Positions 23,557 to 31,517 of a stretch of 37,587 bases of DNA are shown piece by piece. Position 1 is the stretch's first letter; each line of letters begins with the position of its first letter. A program made the position numbers and the translations under genes. Origin of the DNA: Propionibacteriales bacterium. GTDB lineage: Bacteria; Actinomycetota; Actinomycetes; Propionibacteriales; Nocardioidaceae. Location of the stretch: positions 1 through 37,587 of the forward strand of contig WHTB01000007.1 in NCBI GenBank assembly GCA_009379735.1, written 5' to 3'. The notes under the pieces are model-generated. The model saw only the letters and a list, made by a program, of their open reading frames with translations, was not told the origin of the DNA and made no database searches.

Positions 23557-25197
23557 TCAGGTCAGGATCTGGTCGGCGTCGATGATGGAGTACGCGTACC
23601 CCTGCTCGGCCAGGAACCGCTGCCGGTGCTGGGCGAAGTCGGCGTCGACGGTGTCGCGGGACACGATGCTGTAGAACCGAGCGGTCCTCCGGTCGGCCTT
23701 GGGGCGCAGCAGCCGACCGAGCCGCTGCGCCTCCTCCTGCCGTGAGCCGAAGGTGCCGGACACCTGGATGGCGACCGAGGCCTCCGGCAGGTCGATGGAG
23801 AAGTTCGCGACCTTGCTCACGACCAGCAGCGACAGCTCGCCGGTGCGGAACGCCTCGTACAGCCGCTGCCGCTCCTTCACGCCGGTCTCGCCCTTCACCA
23901 CCGGCGCGTCGAGCAGCTCCGCGAGCTCGTCGAGCTGGTCGATGTACTGGCCGATCACCAGCGTCGGCTCGCCGGCGTGCTGCTCCACCAGCCGGGAGAC
24001 CACGCGGTTCTTCACGTCCGTGGTCGCCGCGAGGCGGTAGCGCTCGTCGGTCTCCGCGGTGGCGTACGCGAACCGCTCGGCCTCGCTGAGCGTCACCCGC
24101 ACCTCGATGCAGTCGGCCGGGGCGATCCAGCCCTGGGTCTCGATGTCCTTCCACGGCGCGTCGAATCGCTTCGGCCCGATCAGGCTGAACACGTCGCCCT
24201 CGCGGCCGTCCTCGCGGATCAGGGTCGCGGTGAGCCCGAGCCGGCGCCTCGCCTGCAGGTCGGCGGTCATCCGGAAGATCGGCGCCGGCAGCAGGTGCAC
24301 CTCGTCGTAGATGACCAGCCCCCAGTCCTTCGCGTCGAACAGCTCCAGGTGGTTGTAGACGCCCTTCCGGCGCGCGGTCATCACCTGGTACGTCGCGATG
24401 GTGACGGGCCGGATCTCCTTGCGCGCACCGGAGTACTCGCCGATCTCGTCCTCGGTCAGCGACGTGCGGCGGATCAGCTCGTCGCGCCACTGCCGGGCCG
24501 CAACGGTGTTGGTCACCAGGATCAGCGTGGTCGCCTGCGCATGTGCCATGGCAGCGATGCCGACCAGCGTTTTCCCTGCCCCACAAGGGAGTACGACGAC
24601 GCCGGACCCGCCGTGCCAGAACGACTCGGCGGCTTCGCGCTGGTACGGGCGGAGCTGCCACTCGGTCTCGTCGAGGGCGATCGCATGCGCCTCGCCGTCG
24701 ACGTACCCGGCCAGGTCCTCGGCGGGCCAGCCCAGCTTGAGCAGGGCCTGCTTGAGGTTGCCGCGCTCCGACGGGTGGACGATCACCGTGTCGTCGTCGA
24801 CGCGGTCGCCCAGCATCGGCTTGACCCGCTTGCTGCGCAGGACCTCCTCGAGCACCGGTCGGTCGGAGCTGACGAGCACCAGCCCATGACTCGGGTGCTT
24901 GCTGAGGCGGAGCCGGCCGAACCGGGCCATCGTCTCGGCGACGTCGACGAGCAGCGTGTGGGGTACGTGGTAGCGCGAGAACTCCAGCAGCGTGTCGACG
25001 ACCTGCTCGGCGTCGTGCCCGGCGGCGCGGGCGTTCCACAGGCCGAGCGGGGTCAGCCGGTAGGTGTGGATGTGCTCGGGGGACCGCTCGAGCTCGGCGA
25101 ACGGCGCGATCGCCTTCCGGCAGGCGACAGCTTGGGGATGGTCGATCTCAAGCAGCAGGGTCTTGTCCGACTGGACGATCAGCGGTCCGTCGTTCAC
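23557..25197 (-). CDS. Bacterial XPB-type DNA helicase
   Basis: Superfamily 2 helicase of 546 residues, homologous to the eukaryotic/archaeal XPB (ERCC3). An N-terminal ~180-residue domain is followed by WQLRPYQREAAESF. Walker A LPCGAGKT is at 203-210, DEVH box YDEVHLLPAPIF at 298-309, RLGLTATLIREDGREGD is motif III/RED, and motif VI is QEEAQRLGRLLRPK. All motor motifs are intact. XPB homologs unwind 3'-5' and act in repair or transcription; the bacterial role is less clear. GTG 25197 overlaps the CGNR gene stop, so both are cotranslated, and a helicase-associated gene lies just upstream on the same strand. Confidence 0.95.
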   Translation of the reverse strand: MNDGPLIVQSDKTLLLEIDHPQAVACRKAIAPFAELERSPEHIHTYRLTPLGLWNARAAGHDAEQVVDTLLEFSRYHVPHTLLVDVAETMARFGRLRLSKHPSHGLVLVSSDRPVLEEVLRSKRVKPMLGDRVDDDTVIVHPSERGNLKQALLKLGWPAEDLAGYVDGEAHAIALDETEWQLRPYQREAAESFWHGGSGVVVLPCGAGKTLVGIAAMAHAQATTLILVTNTVAARQWRDELIRRTSLTEDEIGEYSGARKEIRPVTIATYQVMTARRKGVYNHLELFDAKDWGLVIYDEVHLLPAPIFRMTADLQARRRLGLTATLIREDGREGDVFSLIGPKRFDAPWKDIETQGWIAPADCIEVRVTLSEAERFAYATAETDERYRLAATTDVKNRVVSRLVEQHAGEPTLVIGQYIDQLDELAELLDAPVVKGETGVKERQRLYEAFRTGELSLLVVSKVANFSIDLPEASVAIQVSGTFGSRQEEAQRLGRLLRPKADRRTARFYSIVSRDTVDADFAQHRQRFLAEQGYAYSIIDADQILT

Positions 25198-25748
25198 GCG
25201 GTCCCTTCGGTCGGCTCGTCGATGGCGGCTGCCTCCGCCTTGCGACGGGCGCGGTAGGCCGCGACGTTGGCACGTGAGGAGCATCGGTCGGAGCAGTAGC
25301 GGCGCGACTGGTTGGGCGAGGTGTCGACGAAGACGTTGGTGCACTTCTCGTCCTGACAGACACCCAGCCGGGTGGCACCGAGGTCGCAGACCAGGATAGC
25401 CAGGCCCATCAACGCCTCGGCGGCGAGCAGGTCGGAGACGCTGGACTGGCGGTCGGAGACGTGCAGGTGCCATGACTGCGAGTCATGACCCGCGATGTAC
25501 GGCGTGACCGGGTGCTTGGCGAGCAGGTCGTTCAGCAGGTCGACGACGTCGGGTTCGGAGCCGGCCTCGGACGCCTCGAAGATGGGGCGGAGCTCGCGCT
25601 GGAACCTCCTCAGCTGGCCGGCGTCCCGGTCGACCACCAAGTCGGTCAGCCAGGAGCGCTCGGTGAGGAAGTCGCGCACGGCAGCGGCGTCGCCGATCGG
25701 CGTGTTGAGCAGCGTGGCAGCGCGCTCTGCGTAACGGACAAAGTCCAT
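25194..25748 (-). CDS. CGNR-type zinc-finger (ABATE-like) protein
   Basis: A 184-residue protein. The C-terminal ~50 residues form the treble-clef zinc finger of the CGNR family: CQDEKCTNVFVDTSPNQSRRYCSDRCSSRANVAAYRARRK, with four cysteines spaced CX4C...CX3C. The usual CGNR tetrad reads C-S-S-R here. The N-terminal region, with ERSWLTDLVVDRDAGQLRRFQRELRPIF, is the ABATE-like domain. Family members are predicted DNA-binding regulators. ATG 25748 lies exactly six bases after a TAAGAT -10, so the message is probably leaderless; GTG 25754 is an in-frame alternative. Operon with the XPB helicase. Confidence 0.88.
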   Translation of the reverse strand: MDFVRYAERAATLLNTPIGDAAAVRDFLTERSWLTDLVVDRDAGQLRRFQRELRPIFEASEAGSEPDVVDLLNDLLAKHPVTPYIAGHDSQSWHLHVSDRQSSVSDLLAAEALMGLAILVCDLGATRLGVCQDEKCTNVFVDTSPNQSRRYCSDRCSSRANVAAYRARRKAEAAAIDEPTEGTA

Positions 25749-25754
25749 CCGCAC

Positions 25755-25782
25755 ATCTTACCGATGCTCCCTGACGTGTAAG
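25755..25782 (-). promoter_or_regulatory. Promoter of a leaderless CGNR-XPB transcript
   Basis: On the minus strand CTTACA (25782-25777) and TAAGAT (25760-25755) are 16 bases apart. Six bases after the -10 the ATG at 25748 begins, the geometry of leaderless actinobacterial genes. Confidence 0.5.
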
Positions 25783-25841
25783 GGACGATGTGGGTAACCG
25801 TGCTCCTTACCGCTCCGCGCGTGCCGCTGGCCGGGGGTTGG

Positions 25842-28091
25842 TCAGCGCGCTGCGACGGTCGAGACCGCGCTGATCCGGTGTACGGCGAACGTGCGCGTGC
25901 CGTCGGCCCGGTGGTCGTGTGCCGTCAGCCAGCCGCCGTCGACCCGGATCGGGTCCACCACCCGCTCGGTCAACGAACCGTGCTGGTCGACGTAGCGCAG
26001 CCACACGCTGGCCCCGGCCTCGGCCGCCGTACGCAGGTCGGCGAGCACCCGGGCCGGCTCGGCGCGGCCGCCCAACGCCGCAGCCGGCGGCCGCGCGTCC
26101 GCCGCGACGTCGCCCGCGCGCAGCGCCGCCACGGCACGGTCGAGGTCGGTCGGATCCGGCATCACCACCTCGTGCGCGCGCCGGCCGTGCCGACGGGGGG
26201 AGCGGACCCGGCGGCGCGTCGCACGGACGCCCGCCAGCGACCCGTCCGCCGCCTCCGCGACCGGCGACTGGCCCCACTCCCGCAGCCCGGACAGCACGAC
26301 GTCGACCGGCAGGTCGGTCACGAGTACGGTGTCGCCGACCCGTCGGAGCCGGAGCGTCGCCGACCGCGGGTCAGCCAGCACTGCCGCGAGTGTCGCGGGG
26401 TCGTCGCAGCGCAGGTAGCTCTCCGCCACCCCGACCCGGAGGTGGCCGTGACGGCGCGCGACGTCGTCGACCAGGTAGCTCAGCGGCTGGGGCACCGGCG
26501 TCCGTGACCGGGCGGCCAGGAAGGCATGCAGGTCACCCGCCGACCACCCGGCGTCGAGGGCGCGGCGCACGGAGCCCTCGGTGAACCGGTAGACGGTGGC
26601 TCCGCCGCGCGACTCCACCTCGGCCGCCAGGGCGAGGTCGCTCGACAGGTCGGTGTCGAGCGGACCAGGTGCCACCGCGGTCAGGTCGGCCTGCAGTAGT
26701 ACATGGTCGACGGTGTCCGGCAGCAGCGGGGACAGCGACCGAGCAGCGTTATCGCCGGCGAGCAGGGCGAGCCCGTGCGCCGCCAGCGCGCCGAGGCCGG
26801 TCAGGCCGACGATCGCCGCCTCGTCGAGGGTCCAGCCGACGACGCTGTCACGCAGCACGGCGCGCCGCGGCCGCTGCCACGACACCCGCGCGACCACGTC
26901 CTCGACGGCCGGCGCCGCCCCGGGGCCGGCCTGCGCCAGCACCCCGAGGGTGAGCCGCCGGACCTCGGGGGTCAGCGTGCGTTCGAGGTCGGGTGCGAGC
27001 GCGTTGACGAGCCGGTCGCGGTCGTCACGGCGGCCGACCAGGCCATGCGTACGCAAGGTCGACAGCCATCCGCCGGCGAGCACCAGCCAGCGGTCCGCCG
27101 CAGGGCGCGCCAGCCAGCCGTCGAACGCGTCGGTCGGCGCCCAGACCTCGTCCAGCTCCCGGTCGTCGTCGGTGTCGAGCAGCCCGGCCTCGCGGGCGAG
27201 CTCGACGTGCAGGGCAGCGCTCGCCTCGCCGACACCGAGCAGCCGCGCGGTCGCCCGCAGGTCGCGCACCCCGACCCCGCCGCCACGGAGTACGCCAGGC
27301 GGGTCGACCGCCCAGCTGTCCAGCAGCAGCTCGACCCGACGTACCAGGTCGAACGCCGCGCCGGCGGCGGTGCGGTCGACCAGCGCCGTCGAGCGGTCGG
27401 TGCTGGTCAGCGGCGGCGGCTCGTGCACCGGCTCGGCGGTAAGCCGGCCGCCGCGCAGGTGCAGGCCGACCTCGCGAGGGAGTACGACGGTGCGGGGGTC
27501 GGGGGACTGCAGCAGCCCCCCGGCCACGAGCTGCTCGATGGCGGAACCGGCGGCGGTCTCGCGGCCGGACCCGAAGTGGCCGGTCGGCGGGCCCCAGGTC
27601 AGCCGGTCGAGCACCTGTCGGGCGTTGTCGTCGACCGCCTCGACGGCGGCGGCGAGTGCCGTCGGGTCGGACAGCCGCAGGTCGCGGGACCACGGACCGA
27701 GGCCGGCGGGATGCGGACCCAGCACCTCGCCGACGGCACGGACCAGCCGCCAGCGCGTGCCGTCGCGCCACACCAGGGCCAGACCGCAGAGCCGCTGGAG
27801 CACCTCGTCGGCGGCTGCGGTCGGAGCCTGGACGAGCCGACCGACCTCGGCGGCGGTGGCCGGGTCGGCCAGTACGGCCAGCGCCTCGATCGCGGTCAGC
27901 GCGAATCGGTCCAGCCGGTCGAGTGCCCGGGTCAACGACGCCCGCGTGCCGGCCCGGGACACCAGCTGGGTGGTGTCGCTCGGCAGCGGGCTGGCGAGGT
28001 CGGGACGGGCCTGCAGCAGCGCGAGCAGGGCGGTGTCGTCCCAGCCGCGGATCGTGTCGGCGAGACTCCCGGGTGACTTGCTGGTGGGCAT
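25842..28091 (-). CDS. Large helicase-associated protein with C-terminal WYL-like domain
   Basis: A 749-residue protein of the actinobacterial family annotated as helicase-associated (helicase C-terminal-like/XPB-N-like) and regularly found beside XPB. The N-terminus, SLADTIRGWDDTALLALLQARPDL, is typical. The long middle is rich in Leu, Ala and Arg, with winged-helix-like stretches. PQPLSYLVDDVARRHGHLRVGVAESYLRCDD near 595-625 is the conserved helicase-associated segment. The last ~70 residues (VWLRYVDQHGSLTERVVDPIRVDGGWLTAHDH) look like a WYL/Sm-like ligand-sensing fold. It has no Walker motifs, so it is not itself a motor. ATG 28091 lies seven bases after TACCGT, perhaps a leaderless start. 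Role inferred: partner or regulator of the XPB helicase. Confidence 0.85.
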   Translation of the reverse strand: MPTSKSPGSLADTIRGWDDTALLALLQARPDLASPLPSDTTQLVSRAGTRASLTRALDRLDRFALTAIEALAVLADPATAAEVGRLVQAPTAAADEVLQRLCGLALVWRDGTRWRLVRAVGEVLGPHPAGLGPWSRDLRLSDPTALAAAVEAVDDNARQVLDRLTWGPPTGHFGSGRETAAGSAIEQLVAGGLLQSPDPRTVVLPREVGLHLRGGRLTAEPVHEPPPLTSTDRSTALVDRTAAGAAFDLVRRVELLLDSWAVDPPGVLRGGGVGVRDLRATARLLGVGEASAALHVELAREAGLLDTDDDRELDEVWAPTDAFDGWLARPAADRWLVLAGGWLSTLRTHGLVGRRDDRDRLVNALAPDLERTLTPEVRRLTLGVLAQAGPGAAPAVEDVVARVSWQRPRRAVLRDSVVGWTLDEAAIVGLTGLGALAAHGLALLAGDNAARSLSPLLPDTVDHVLLQADLTAVAPGPLDTDLSSDLALAAEVESRGGATVYRFTEGSVRRALDAGWSAGDLHAFLAARSRTPVPQPLSYLVDDVARRHGHLRVGVAESYLRCDDPATLAAVLADPRSATLRLRRVGDTVLVTDLPVDVVLSGLREWGQSPVAEAADGSLAGVRATRRRVRSPRRHGRRAHEVVMPDPTDLDRAVAALRAGDVAADARPPAAALGGRAEPARVLADLRTAAEAGASVWLRYVDQHGSLTERVVDPIRVDGGWLTAHDHRADGTRTFAVHRISAVSTVAAR

Positions 28092-28149
28092 CAGACCAAC
28101 GGTAGCGGTCGGTCCGCAGACCCGCTGCCGTGTCGGTCTTGCGCCGTTT

Positions 28150-28227
28150 GCCACGGAACCGTGGCTGGTGGTCGCTCTCCCGGGGTAATGCGCCACGGGA
28201 AGCGACCGTTTGCCACGGTTACGTGGC
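28150..28227. repeat. 78-bp palindromic repeat, copy B (REP/BIME-like)
   Basis: Same element as at 14113-14190. Hairpins GCCACGGAACCGTGGC (28150-28165) and GCCACGGTTACGTGGC (28212-28227) flank a central stem from GGTCGCTCTCCCG (28170-28182) and CGGGAAGCGACC (28196-28207). The flank GCGCCGTTT at 28141-28149 also occurs, inverted, just outside copy A, so the repeat is longer than 78 bases on one side in each copy. It fills most of the gap between the DUF445 and helicase-associated genes. No coding potential. Confidence 0.75.
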
Positions 28228-28267
28228 GCGTGGCGCACGGGCCCATGCCGTTCCAGGAGGGACCAGC

Positions 28268-29491
28268 TCAGTGGGTGAGCAGCAGGACCTGCAGCTCACC
28301 CATCAGGCCGCCGAGGATCGCCCCGACCGAGATCAGGATCCACTCGTCCTGACGGAACGCCGGCCGCAGCAGCTCCTCGAACTCCTCCGGCTCGAGGTCG
28401 CGCATCTTCGTGGTGAGCGTGTTGCGGATGTCGAGCGCCTCCTCGGCGTACGCCTCGACGTGCCGCATGGTCTCGGGCAGCTCGGCCATCACCCGGGTGG
28501 CGACGAACCGCTTCATCTCCTGGTAGCGGGTGCTGCCGACCGTGAGTACGACGAGAGGCCGGGCCAGCCCGGACTGGCTGTCCACGATCTGCTGGACATG
28601 CCGCTGCACCATCGCGAACACCCGGTCCGACAACGGCCCCTTCAGCAACGCCTCGAACAGGTTGCTCGGCGTGAGGATCTCCTGCGCGATCAGCGCGCCG
28701 TACTTCTCCGAGACCTCCTGGCGCCGCTTGAGGAACAGGCCCTGCCACTCGATGATCCCGAGGTAACGCGTCGGGTGCTTCGGATGGAAGATCATCTTCA
28801 GCGCCAGCCAGTCGGTGAACCAGCCGGTGAAGATGCCGAACAGCGGCATCACCAGCGGGTTGTGGGTGAGCGCCCACGCCGCCACCTGGACCAGCCCGAT
28901 CAGGAAACCGAAGACGATGCCCGAGCGGGCGATGAAGCGGAACTCCTGGTCGCCGGCCTCGCGGAAGATCCGGTTGAGCAGCTCCTTGTCGCGGACCAGG
29001 TTGGTGACGATCATGCTCTTGATGTCGAGCACGTTCTCGACGTTGCGCCGGATGTCGCCGACCACCTGCTCCACCAGCGCGGGGGCATCGTCTTGCACCC
29101 GGCGGATCAGCATCCGACGGGCTGCCTCCGGCAGCGACTCCCACAACCCCGGCTGGTACGTCGACGCGACCTCCCGGGTGATGTCGTCGACGGTGTCGAG
29201 TAGCGGCTGCCGCATCTCCTCGGCGATGCGGACGGGGTCGAGCCGGGAGATGATCTGCTGCGGGTCGATCAGCTCGCGGGTGAGTGTCTCGGTCGCGATC
29301 GACGCCATCCGGGCGGCCCGCCGCGGGATGATGCCCTGCCAGCCGAGCCGGCCGACGCCGTGGAACTCCAGCGGCTGGAACATCATCCGGATCGCCACGA
29401 TCTTGGTGACGTAGCCGATCAACGCGGCCGCCAGCGGCATCGCGGCGTAGAGCAGCCAGTGCTCGCGCAGCTCGTCCAGCAGGGCGGTCAC
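28268..29491 (-). CDS. DUF445-family membrane protein
   Basis: A 407-residue membrane protein of the DUF445 (YheB-like) family, function unknown. It contains an internal duplication. GYVTKIVAIRMMFQPLEF followed by WQGIIPRRAARMA near the N-terminus is echoed by GWFTDWLALKMIFHPKHP followed by WQGLFLKRRQEVS near residues 220-260. Membrane segments are near 12-35, 170-190, 205-225 and at the C-terminus (WILISVGAILGGLMGELQVLLL), and the rest is helical and probably cytoplasmic. The GTG at 29491 has no strong ribosome site. It lies 15 bases after the disrupted small gene and may have been in one operon with it before the IS inserted. Confidence 0.9.
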   Translation of the reverse strand: MTALLDELREHWLLYAAMPLAAALIGYVTKIVAIRMMFQPLEFHGVGRLGWQGIIPRRAARMASIATETLTRELIDPQQIISRLDPVRIAEEMRQPLLDTVDDITREVASTYQPGLWESLPEAARRMLIRRVQDDAPALVEQVVGDIRRNVENVLDIKSMIVTNLVRDKELLNRIFREAGDQEFRFIARSGIVFGFLIGLVQVAAWALTHNPLVMPLFGIFTGWFTDWLALKMIFHPKHPTRYLGIIEWQGLFLKRRQEVSEKYGALIAQEILTPSNLFEALLKGPLSDRVFAMVQRHVQQIVDSQSGLARPLVVLTVGSTRYQEMKRFVATRVMAELPETMRHVEAYAEEALDIRNTLTTKMRDLEPEEFEELLRPAFRQDEWILISVGAILGGLMGELQVLLLTH

Positions 29492-29506
29492 CGCGGGGGG
29501 TCCGGG

Positions 29507-29737
29507 TCAGCTCTCGAGCTCGGGGGAGGCCGGCGTGCAGGCGCTCCACAGCTGCTGGCCGAACGGCGAGATCTGCAGTGTGCGGCGCTGCACGTGGGAC
29601 GCCAGCCGGCCGGCGTGCTGCGCTTCGGTGAGGGCGAGCTGCACCATCGACTCCGAGAGCAGGATGTCGTACTCGTCGCCGAGGTCGGTGTCCTCAGGCA
29701 GCACCTGCGCCAGGCCGAGGTCGCGCAGCCGGTTGAC
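29507..29737 (-). pseudogene. Truncated small gene, 5' end cut by the IS200/IS605 element
   Basis: An open frame of 76 codons ending in TAG at 29507 runs upstream exactly to the inferred left end of the insertion element at 29737 and has no start codon of its own at that point. It begins VNRLRDLGLAQVLPEDTDLGDEYD and contains SESMVQLALTEAQHAG and RRTLQISPFGQQLWSACTP. An internal GTG at 29704 could at most give a 65-residue product. Joining base 29737 to 31494 across the element keeps the frame open for at least 13 more codons, to a GTG at 31532. I do not recognise the family. The start of the intact gene is uncertain. Confidence 0.6.
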
Positions 29738-29742
29738 CGAAC

Positions 29743-29758
29743 CCGCTCGTCAGAGCGG
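29743..29758. repeat. Left-end hairpin of the IS200/IS605 element
   Basis: CCGCTC, loop GTCA, GAGCGG: a perfect 6-bp stem six bases inside the inferred left boundary, overlapping the tnpA stop codon. Subterminal hairpins here are what TnpA recognises. Confidence 0.7.
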
Positions 29759-30169
29759 TCGGGCCTGGTTCTCGATGTACTGCTTGATGATCGACAGCGG
29801 TGCTCCGCCAGCGGAGACGGCGAAGTAGGAGGGTGTCCAGAAGGGTCCGTGCATGCGGGCTCGGTTGCAGCGTCCGGTGTAGTCCGCACGCATCGTGCGG
29901 GCGGACGCGCCCTTCAGTCGGCGTACGAGTTCGCTGATCGGCAGGGCCGGTGGGTAGCGGACGAGCAGGTGCATGTGGTCGGTTTCGCCGTTGAACTCGA
30001 CCAACTCGGCTCCCAGCCTGTCGCACACGGTTCGGAGGGTGGTCTCGCAGTCGGTCAGCATGGCGTTGTTGGAGACCCGCCTGCGGTACTTGGTCACGAA
30101 GACCAGGTGGGCGTAGAGCAGCGATACCGAGTGCCCGGATCGTCGGTAGTCCGGCTGCGTCTTCGCCAA
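29750..30169 (-). CDS. tnpA: IS200/IS605 family Y1 transposase TnpA
   Basis: HUH single-strand transposase of 139 residues. It starts near SVSLLYAHLVFVTKYRRRV, the usual first strand. HMHLLV (His65, His67) is the metal-binding HUH motif. Tyr131 in IIKQYIENQ is the nucleophile that forms the 5'-phosphotyrosine link. The start appears to be TTG at 30169, 32 bases from the divergent tnpB start. Length and motifs are intact. Confidence 0.93.
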   Translation of the reverse strand: MAKTQPDYRRSGHSVSLLYAHLVFVTKYRRRVSNNAMLTDCETTLRTVCDRLGAELVEFNGETDHMHLLVRYPPALPISELVRRLKGASARTMRADYTGRCNRARMHGPFWTPSYFAVSAGGAPLSIIKQYIENQARPL

Positions 30170-30201
30170 GAGTGTCGGTCTTCTCGCTTAGCGTTGGTGT
30201 C

Positions 30202-31452
30202 GTGAGTATTCGGCAGCGTCTCTACCCCGCCACTGTGCAGGTGGCTGGGCTTGTGGAGCACTGTCATCACGCCCGGTTCGTGTTCAACATCGGTCTGGAG
30301 CAGCGGTCGATGTGGCGACCCTCGAAGCACGACCGGGGCACCCACCCCGAACTTGGTCCGCTCGATGCTGCCCGGGTGAACACCGCAACCCAGATGCGCG
30401 AGTTGGCCCAGTTGCGGGCCGAGTTGGACTGGCTCCGTGCCGGGTCATCAGTCGTGCAGCAGGCCGCGCTGCGGGACCTGGACCGGGCATTCGCGAACTT
30501 CTTTTCAGGGCGGGCGAAGTACCCGACGTTCAAGCGCCGCAGCGAGCGCGAGGGGTCATTCGTTGTCCGCGACCTCACCGTGCGGCGGTTGAACCGCAAA
30601 TGGGGTGTGGTCACGGTCCCGAAGGTCGGGGCCGTGCGGTTCCGTATCTCCCGGCTCTGGGCCGAGATCGAAGCCGCGAGCAGCGCACGGGTTACCCACC
30701 GCAACGGACGCTGGCACATCGCCTTCACCACCCCCGCAGCGGCCAAGATCATTGCCGGAACGGCTGCCGTGGTTGGGGTCGACCGGGGTGTGAAGAACAC
30801 ACTCGCCACCAGCGACGGGCGCATGATCCAAGCCCCAGCCATGTCGGCTGGCGAGCAGACACGGTTCCTGGCATTGCAACGCCGTCTAGCGCGGCAACAG
30901 AAGGGCTCCGCCCGCCGGGCCCAGACCCTGGACAGGTTGGCTGTCCTGCGCCGGAGGTTGGAGGACCGCCGGACCAACTGGGTTGAGCAGGTCACCACCG
31001 ACCTGGCCCGAACCTACGATGTCGTGGCGGTCGAGGACCTCCGGGTGCGGAACATGGTCCGCAGACCGGCACCGAAGCCAGACCCAGACCAGCCAGGTGC
31101 ATTTCTCCCGAACGGGGCACGTGCCAAGGCAGCGCTGAACCGGGCGATCCTCGCCAGCGTGTGGGGGCGGTTCCTCACCCGACTCGAACACAAGATGCCC
31201 GAAGGCACGGTCCTGAGGGTGGACCCACGCAACACCAGTCGAACCTGCGCGGCCTGCGGGCACTGCGCACCCGGGAACCGCGAGAGCCAAGCGGTCTTCG
31301 AGTGCGTTGCCTGCGGACATGCCGCGCACGCCGACACCAACGCCGCGGCCGTCATCCTCGACCGCGCGCTCAGCACTCAGGCCCCGGGACACGGGGTGTC
31401 AGGGCGCGGAAGCCCAGCACTCGCTGGCAACGCCAACCAACCGGCTGCGTAG
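30202..31452 (+). CDS. tnpB: TnpB RNA-guided nuclease of the IS200/IS605 element
   Basis: TnpB of 416 residues, the transposon-encoded ancestor of Cas12 that cuts DNA next to the target sequence using an RNA made from the element's right end. The N-terminal part (RLYPATVQVAGLVEHCHHARFVFNIGLEQR) is the usual wedge region. The RuvC triad is intact: Asp194 in VVGVDRGVKNTLA, Glu279 in VVAVEDL and Asp378 in AHADTNAAAVI. The zinc ribbon has Cys349, Cys352, Cys368 and Cys371 (CAACGH...CVACGH). GTG 30202 (VSIRQRLYP) was chosen; the frame is open to GTG 30172. The stop lies about 40 bases from the element end. Confidence 0.93.
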   Translation: MSIRQRLYPATVQVAGLVEHCHHARFVFNIGLEQRSMWRPSKHDRGTHPELGPLDAARVNTATQMRELAQLRAELDWLRAGSSVVQQAALRDLDRAFANFFSGRAKYPTFKRRSEREGSFVVRDLTVRRLNRKWGVVTVPKVGAVRFRISRLWAEIEAASSARVTHRNGRWHIAFTTPAAAKIIAGTAAVVGVDRGVKNTLATSDGRMIQAPAMSAGEQTRFLALQRRLARQQKGSARRAQTLDRLAVLRRRLEDRRTNWVEQVTTDLARTYDVVAVEDLRVRNMVRRPAPKPDPDQPGAFLPNGARAKAALNRAILASVWGRFLTRLEHKMPEGTVLRVDPRNTSRTCAACGHCAPGNRESQAVFECVACGHAAHADTNAAAVILDRALSTQAPGHGVSGRGSPALAGNANQPAA

Positions 31453-31493
31453 CAGCCGAGAATCCCCGGACTTCAGTCCGGGGAGGATGTCAA
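31330..31493 (+). ncRNA. Probable omega RNA (reRNA) scaffold of TnpB
   Basis: TnpB proteins are guided by an RNA covering the 3' end of tnpB and the right end of the element, with the guide read from DNA just outside. The interval here covers the last ~120 bases of tnpB and the right-end hairpin. Its 5' limit is a guess. The guide would begin at 31494 with ACTGCTGGTGTCACGACAGT. This is a family-based prediction. Confidence 0.5.
31464..31483. repeat. Right-end hairpin of the IS200/IS605 element
   Basis: CCCCGGAC, loop TTCA, GTCCGGGG: a perfect 8-bp stem, 10 bases before the inferred right boundary. It serves TnpA recognition and probably the end of the guide-RNA scaffold. Confidence 0.75.
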
Positions 31494-31501
31494 ACTGCTG
31501 G

Positions 31502-31517
31502 TGTCACGACAGTGACA
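31502..31517. promoter_or_regulatory. Palindrome TGTCAC-GACA-GTGACA upstream of the alcohol dehydrogenase
   Basis: A perfect 6-bp inverted repeat with a 4-base spacer, about 95 bases upstream of the dehydrogenase start and 8 bases beyond the IS right end. It may be an operator for the dehydrogenase or for the interrupted minus-strand gene. It also falls inside the predicted TnpB guide. Confidence 0.35.

Larger units (their letters stand above)
29738..31493 (+). mobile_element. Complete IS200/IS605-type insertion sequence (divergent tnpA and tnpB)
   Basis: A 1756-bp element with the IS605 layout: a minus-strand tnpA and plus-strand tnpB diverge from the middle. The left end has hairpin CCGCTC-GTCA-GAGCGG (29743-29758) just after a TTGAC pentamer (29733-29737), the probable target sequence. 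The right end has hairpin CCCCGGAC-TTCA-GTCCGGGG (31464-31483) followed by GGATGTCAA, with the last TCAA (31490-31493) as cleavage site. There are no terminal inverted repeats and no target duplication, as expected for single-strand Y1 transposition. Both proteins keep their catalytic residues, so it may be active. Confidence 0.88.

Noticed and set aside
14113-28227. CRISPR-like repeats
   Set aside because: Only two dispersed palindromic copies, no regular spacers and no cas genes.
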